Below, piece by piece: positions 15,157-16,341 of a stretch of 16,341 bases of DNA. The stretch spans positions 1 to 16,341 of the forward strand of contig QNAP01000011.1 in the NCBI GenBank assembly GCA_003641795.1, given 5' to 3'. Positions within the stretch are counted from its first letter, which is position 1. Each line of letters opens with the position of its first letter. This DNA is from Thermotogae bacterium. GTDB lineage: Bacteria > Thermotogota > Thermotogae > UBA12178. The notes beneath the pieces were generated by a model. It had not been told where the DNA came from and ran no database searches. It was given only the letters and a program-made list of their open reading frames with translations. Both the position numbers and the translations under genes were made by a program.

Positions 15157-16341
15157 CGGATGTAGGGTTTGAATGGTACGGTAGGGTTCTTTTCAAAGGC
15201 TTTACTGAAGTGATCAACCCTGGAGACAGGGTGGGATTGCTCGGCAGGAACGGATCTGGTAAGACCACTCTACTCAGACTGATACACGGAAGTCTCGAAC
15301 CGACAGAAGGTGAGATCGAACGCGCAGGACACCTCAGGATAGGCTTTCACGAACAAATTCAAAGCAGCGAGAGAGAACTCTCGGTTTGGGAAGCCGTGAG
15401 AAAAGACCTTACTGGAGAAGATGCCGACAGGACAACCCGTTCTCTTCTCAAGGGTGTAGGATTCGATGAGGCTGGTTGGAACCGTCCACTTTGTAGCCTT
15501 AGCGGTGGTGAAAGCGGTAAGCTCAATTTGGCAAAGCTTCTTTCGAGGGAATGGGATCTCCTACTTCTTGACGAACCCACTAACCATTTGGACATCGCCA
15601 ACATAGAGTGGCTAACAGAGCATCTCACCCGCTTTTACGGCTCGTTCATCGTGGTGAGTCATGATAGGTACTTCTTGAAATCCGTGTGTAACGCCTTCTG
15701 GGAAATCAGCGCGGGAAGGGTTTGGAGTTTTAAAGGCGATTACATGAAGTATTTGAAGGCCAGAGAACTCCTGAAGAAATCCAACATGAGGCGTGCTGAG
15801 AACTTGAGAAAAGAGATAGAGAGGCAGAAGCGTATTATAGAGATGTACAGGCGTTGGAACCGCGAGAATTTTCTAAAACAGGCACGAAGCAGAGAAAAGA
15901 TGGTGACTCGCCTCGAAAAAGAGCTTTCAGAGATAGAGATTCCAGAATCAGAACCAGTTGTTCCCATGTCGTTACCTGAAGTGGAGAGGGCAGACTTCAA
16001 AGTGCTGGCGGTGGAAGATTTCGGTGTGGAACTTGGAGGAAAGTACATATTACAGAAAGTGAATCTCGAAATAAACAGGAATCAAAAGGTGGCCATTTTA
16101 GGGCGCAATGGTGCGGGCAAAACCACTTTTATCAAAGCAATAACGGGGCTCATTCCCTTCACCGGCAAGGTTGAATGGGGGACGAAGGTCAAATACTCAC
16201 TGGTGGATCAGATGCTGGAAAATTTGGCCCCTGATCTAACAATCTTGGAACAAGCGTGGTCTAAGGCTCGAGATTGGCCCGATTGGAAAATCAGGGCTTA
16301 TTTGGGAAGGTTTGGATTTACTGGAAATGAAGTCAAAAAGG
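15141..16341 (+). CDS. ABC-F family ATPase (ribosome-associated), C-terminus beyond window
   Basis: Only the first 400 codons are in the window. There is no membrane domain; instead there are two ABC cassettes in tandem, the ABC-F layout. Cassette 1 has Walker A GRNGSGKTT (35-43), signature LSGGESGKL (120-128), Walker B LLLLDEPTNHLD (140-151) and H-loop SHDRYF (173-178). The linker (about 200-285) is helical and basic, with YRRWNRENFLKQARSREKM (236-254), matching the P-site tRNA-interaction segment. Cassette 2 has GRNGAGKTT (321-329); its signature and Walker B lie past the edge. ABC-F proteins bind the ribosomal E site and relieve stalling or antibiotic block. The start ATG 15141 has GGAG at 15129-15132. 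It could be a housekeeping Uup/YdiF-like factor or a resistance protein; the subgroup is not decidable here. Confidence 0.9.
   Translation, partial: MLVKLTDVGFEWYGRVLFKGFTEVINPGDRVGLLGRNGSGKTTLLRLIHGSLEPTEGEIERAGHLRIGFHEQIQSSERELSVWEAVRKDLTGEDADRTTRSLLKGVGFDEAGWNRPLCSLSGGESGKLNLAKLLSREWDLLLLDEPTNHLDIANIEWLTEHLTRFYGSFIVVSHDRYFLKSVCNAFWEISAGRVWSFKGDYMKYLKARELLKKSNMRRAENLRKEIERQKRIIEMYRRWNRENFLKQARSREKMVTRLEKELSEIEIPESEPVVPMSLPEVERADFKVLAVEDFGVELGGKYILQKVNLEINRNQKVAILGRNGAGKTTFIKAITGLIPFTGKVEWGTKVKYSLVDQMLENLAPDLTILEQAWSKARDWPDWKIRAYLGRFGFTGNEVKK

Noticed and set aside
14759..15268. 169-codon minus-strand open frame across the ispG/ABC-F joint
   Set aside because: It overlaps the conserved cluster domain of ispG and the first ATPase strand of the ABC-F gene, has no ribosome binding site and no recognisable domain.

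Overview
The window is one strand of densely packed genes, all on the + strand. Codon use rich in AGA/AGG and ATA, strong GGAGG ribosome binding sites, frequent GTG/TTG starts, stop-start overlaps and the gene content (Clp ATPase, LonB-type protease, activase/dehydratase fusion, two-gene SufCB) fit an anaerobic thermophile of the Thermotogae (Thermotoga/Pseudothermotoga). That assignment is inference; no rRNA or other marker is present.

Layout. 1-470: the probable last codons of an upstream gene, a 184-bp element with 18-bp perfect terminal inverted repeats and inner hairpins, then the control region of a Clp ATPase with a 9-9-9 inverted repeat almost identical to the CIRCE operator of HrcA. 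471-2846: a double-AAA+ Clp ATPase of ClpC build, followed by a strong intrinsic terminator (2873-2919). 2971-7882: two closely spaced genes, a CBS-CBS-ACT ligand sensor and a 1412-residue fusion of two BadF/BcrA-type activase domains with two 2-hydroxyacyl-CoA-dehydratase-like halves. 7883-8098: a 216-bp gap with a possible promoter. 8099 to the window end: a tightly coupled operon of LonB-type protease, hflK, hflC, sufC-like ATPase, sufB/D-like scaffold, ispG, a possible 38-residue small ORF, and an ABC-F ATPase cut by the window edge.

How they fit together. The first and third units share a proteostasis theme: Clp unfoldase under a heat-shock-type operator, and a Lon-type protease coupled to the HflK/HflC membrane scaffold. 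The rest of the third unit builds Fe-S clusters (SufC plus a single SufB/D) and uses one (IspG, a [4Fe-4S] enzyme of isoprenoid synthesis). The large fusion in the second unit also carries many conserved cysteines and is probably an Fe-S protein. The most notable points are the CIRCE variant in front of a Clp ATPase that appears to lack the ClpP-docking tripeptide, the cysteine-rich fusion protein of unknown reaction, the minimal SufCB pair, and the terminal-inverted-repeat element at the left edge. Three starts were moved from the longest open frame (3644, 8099, 12310) on ribosome-binding-site and domain grounds.
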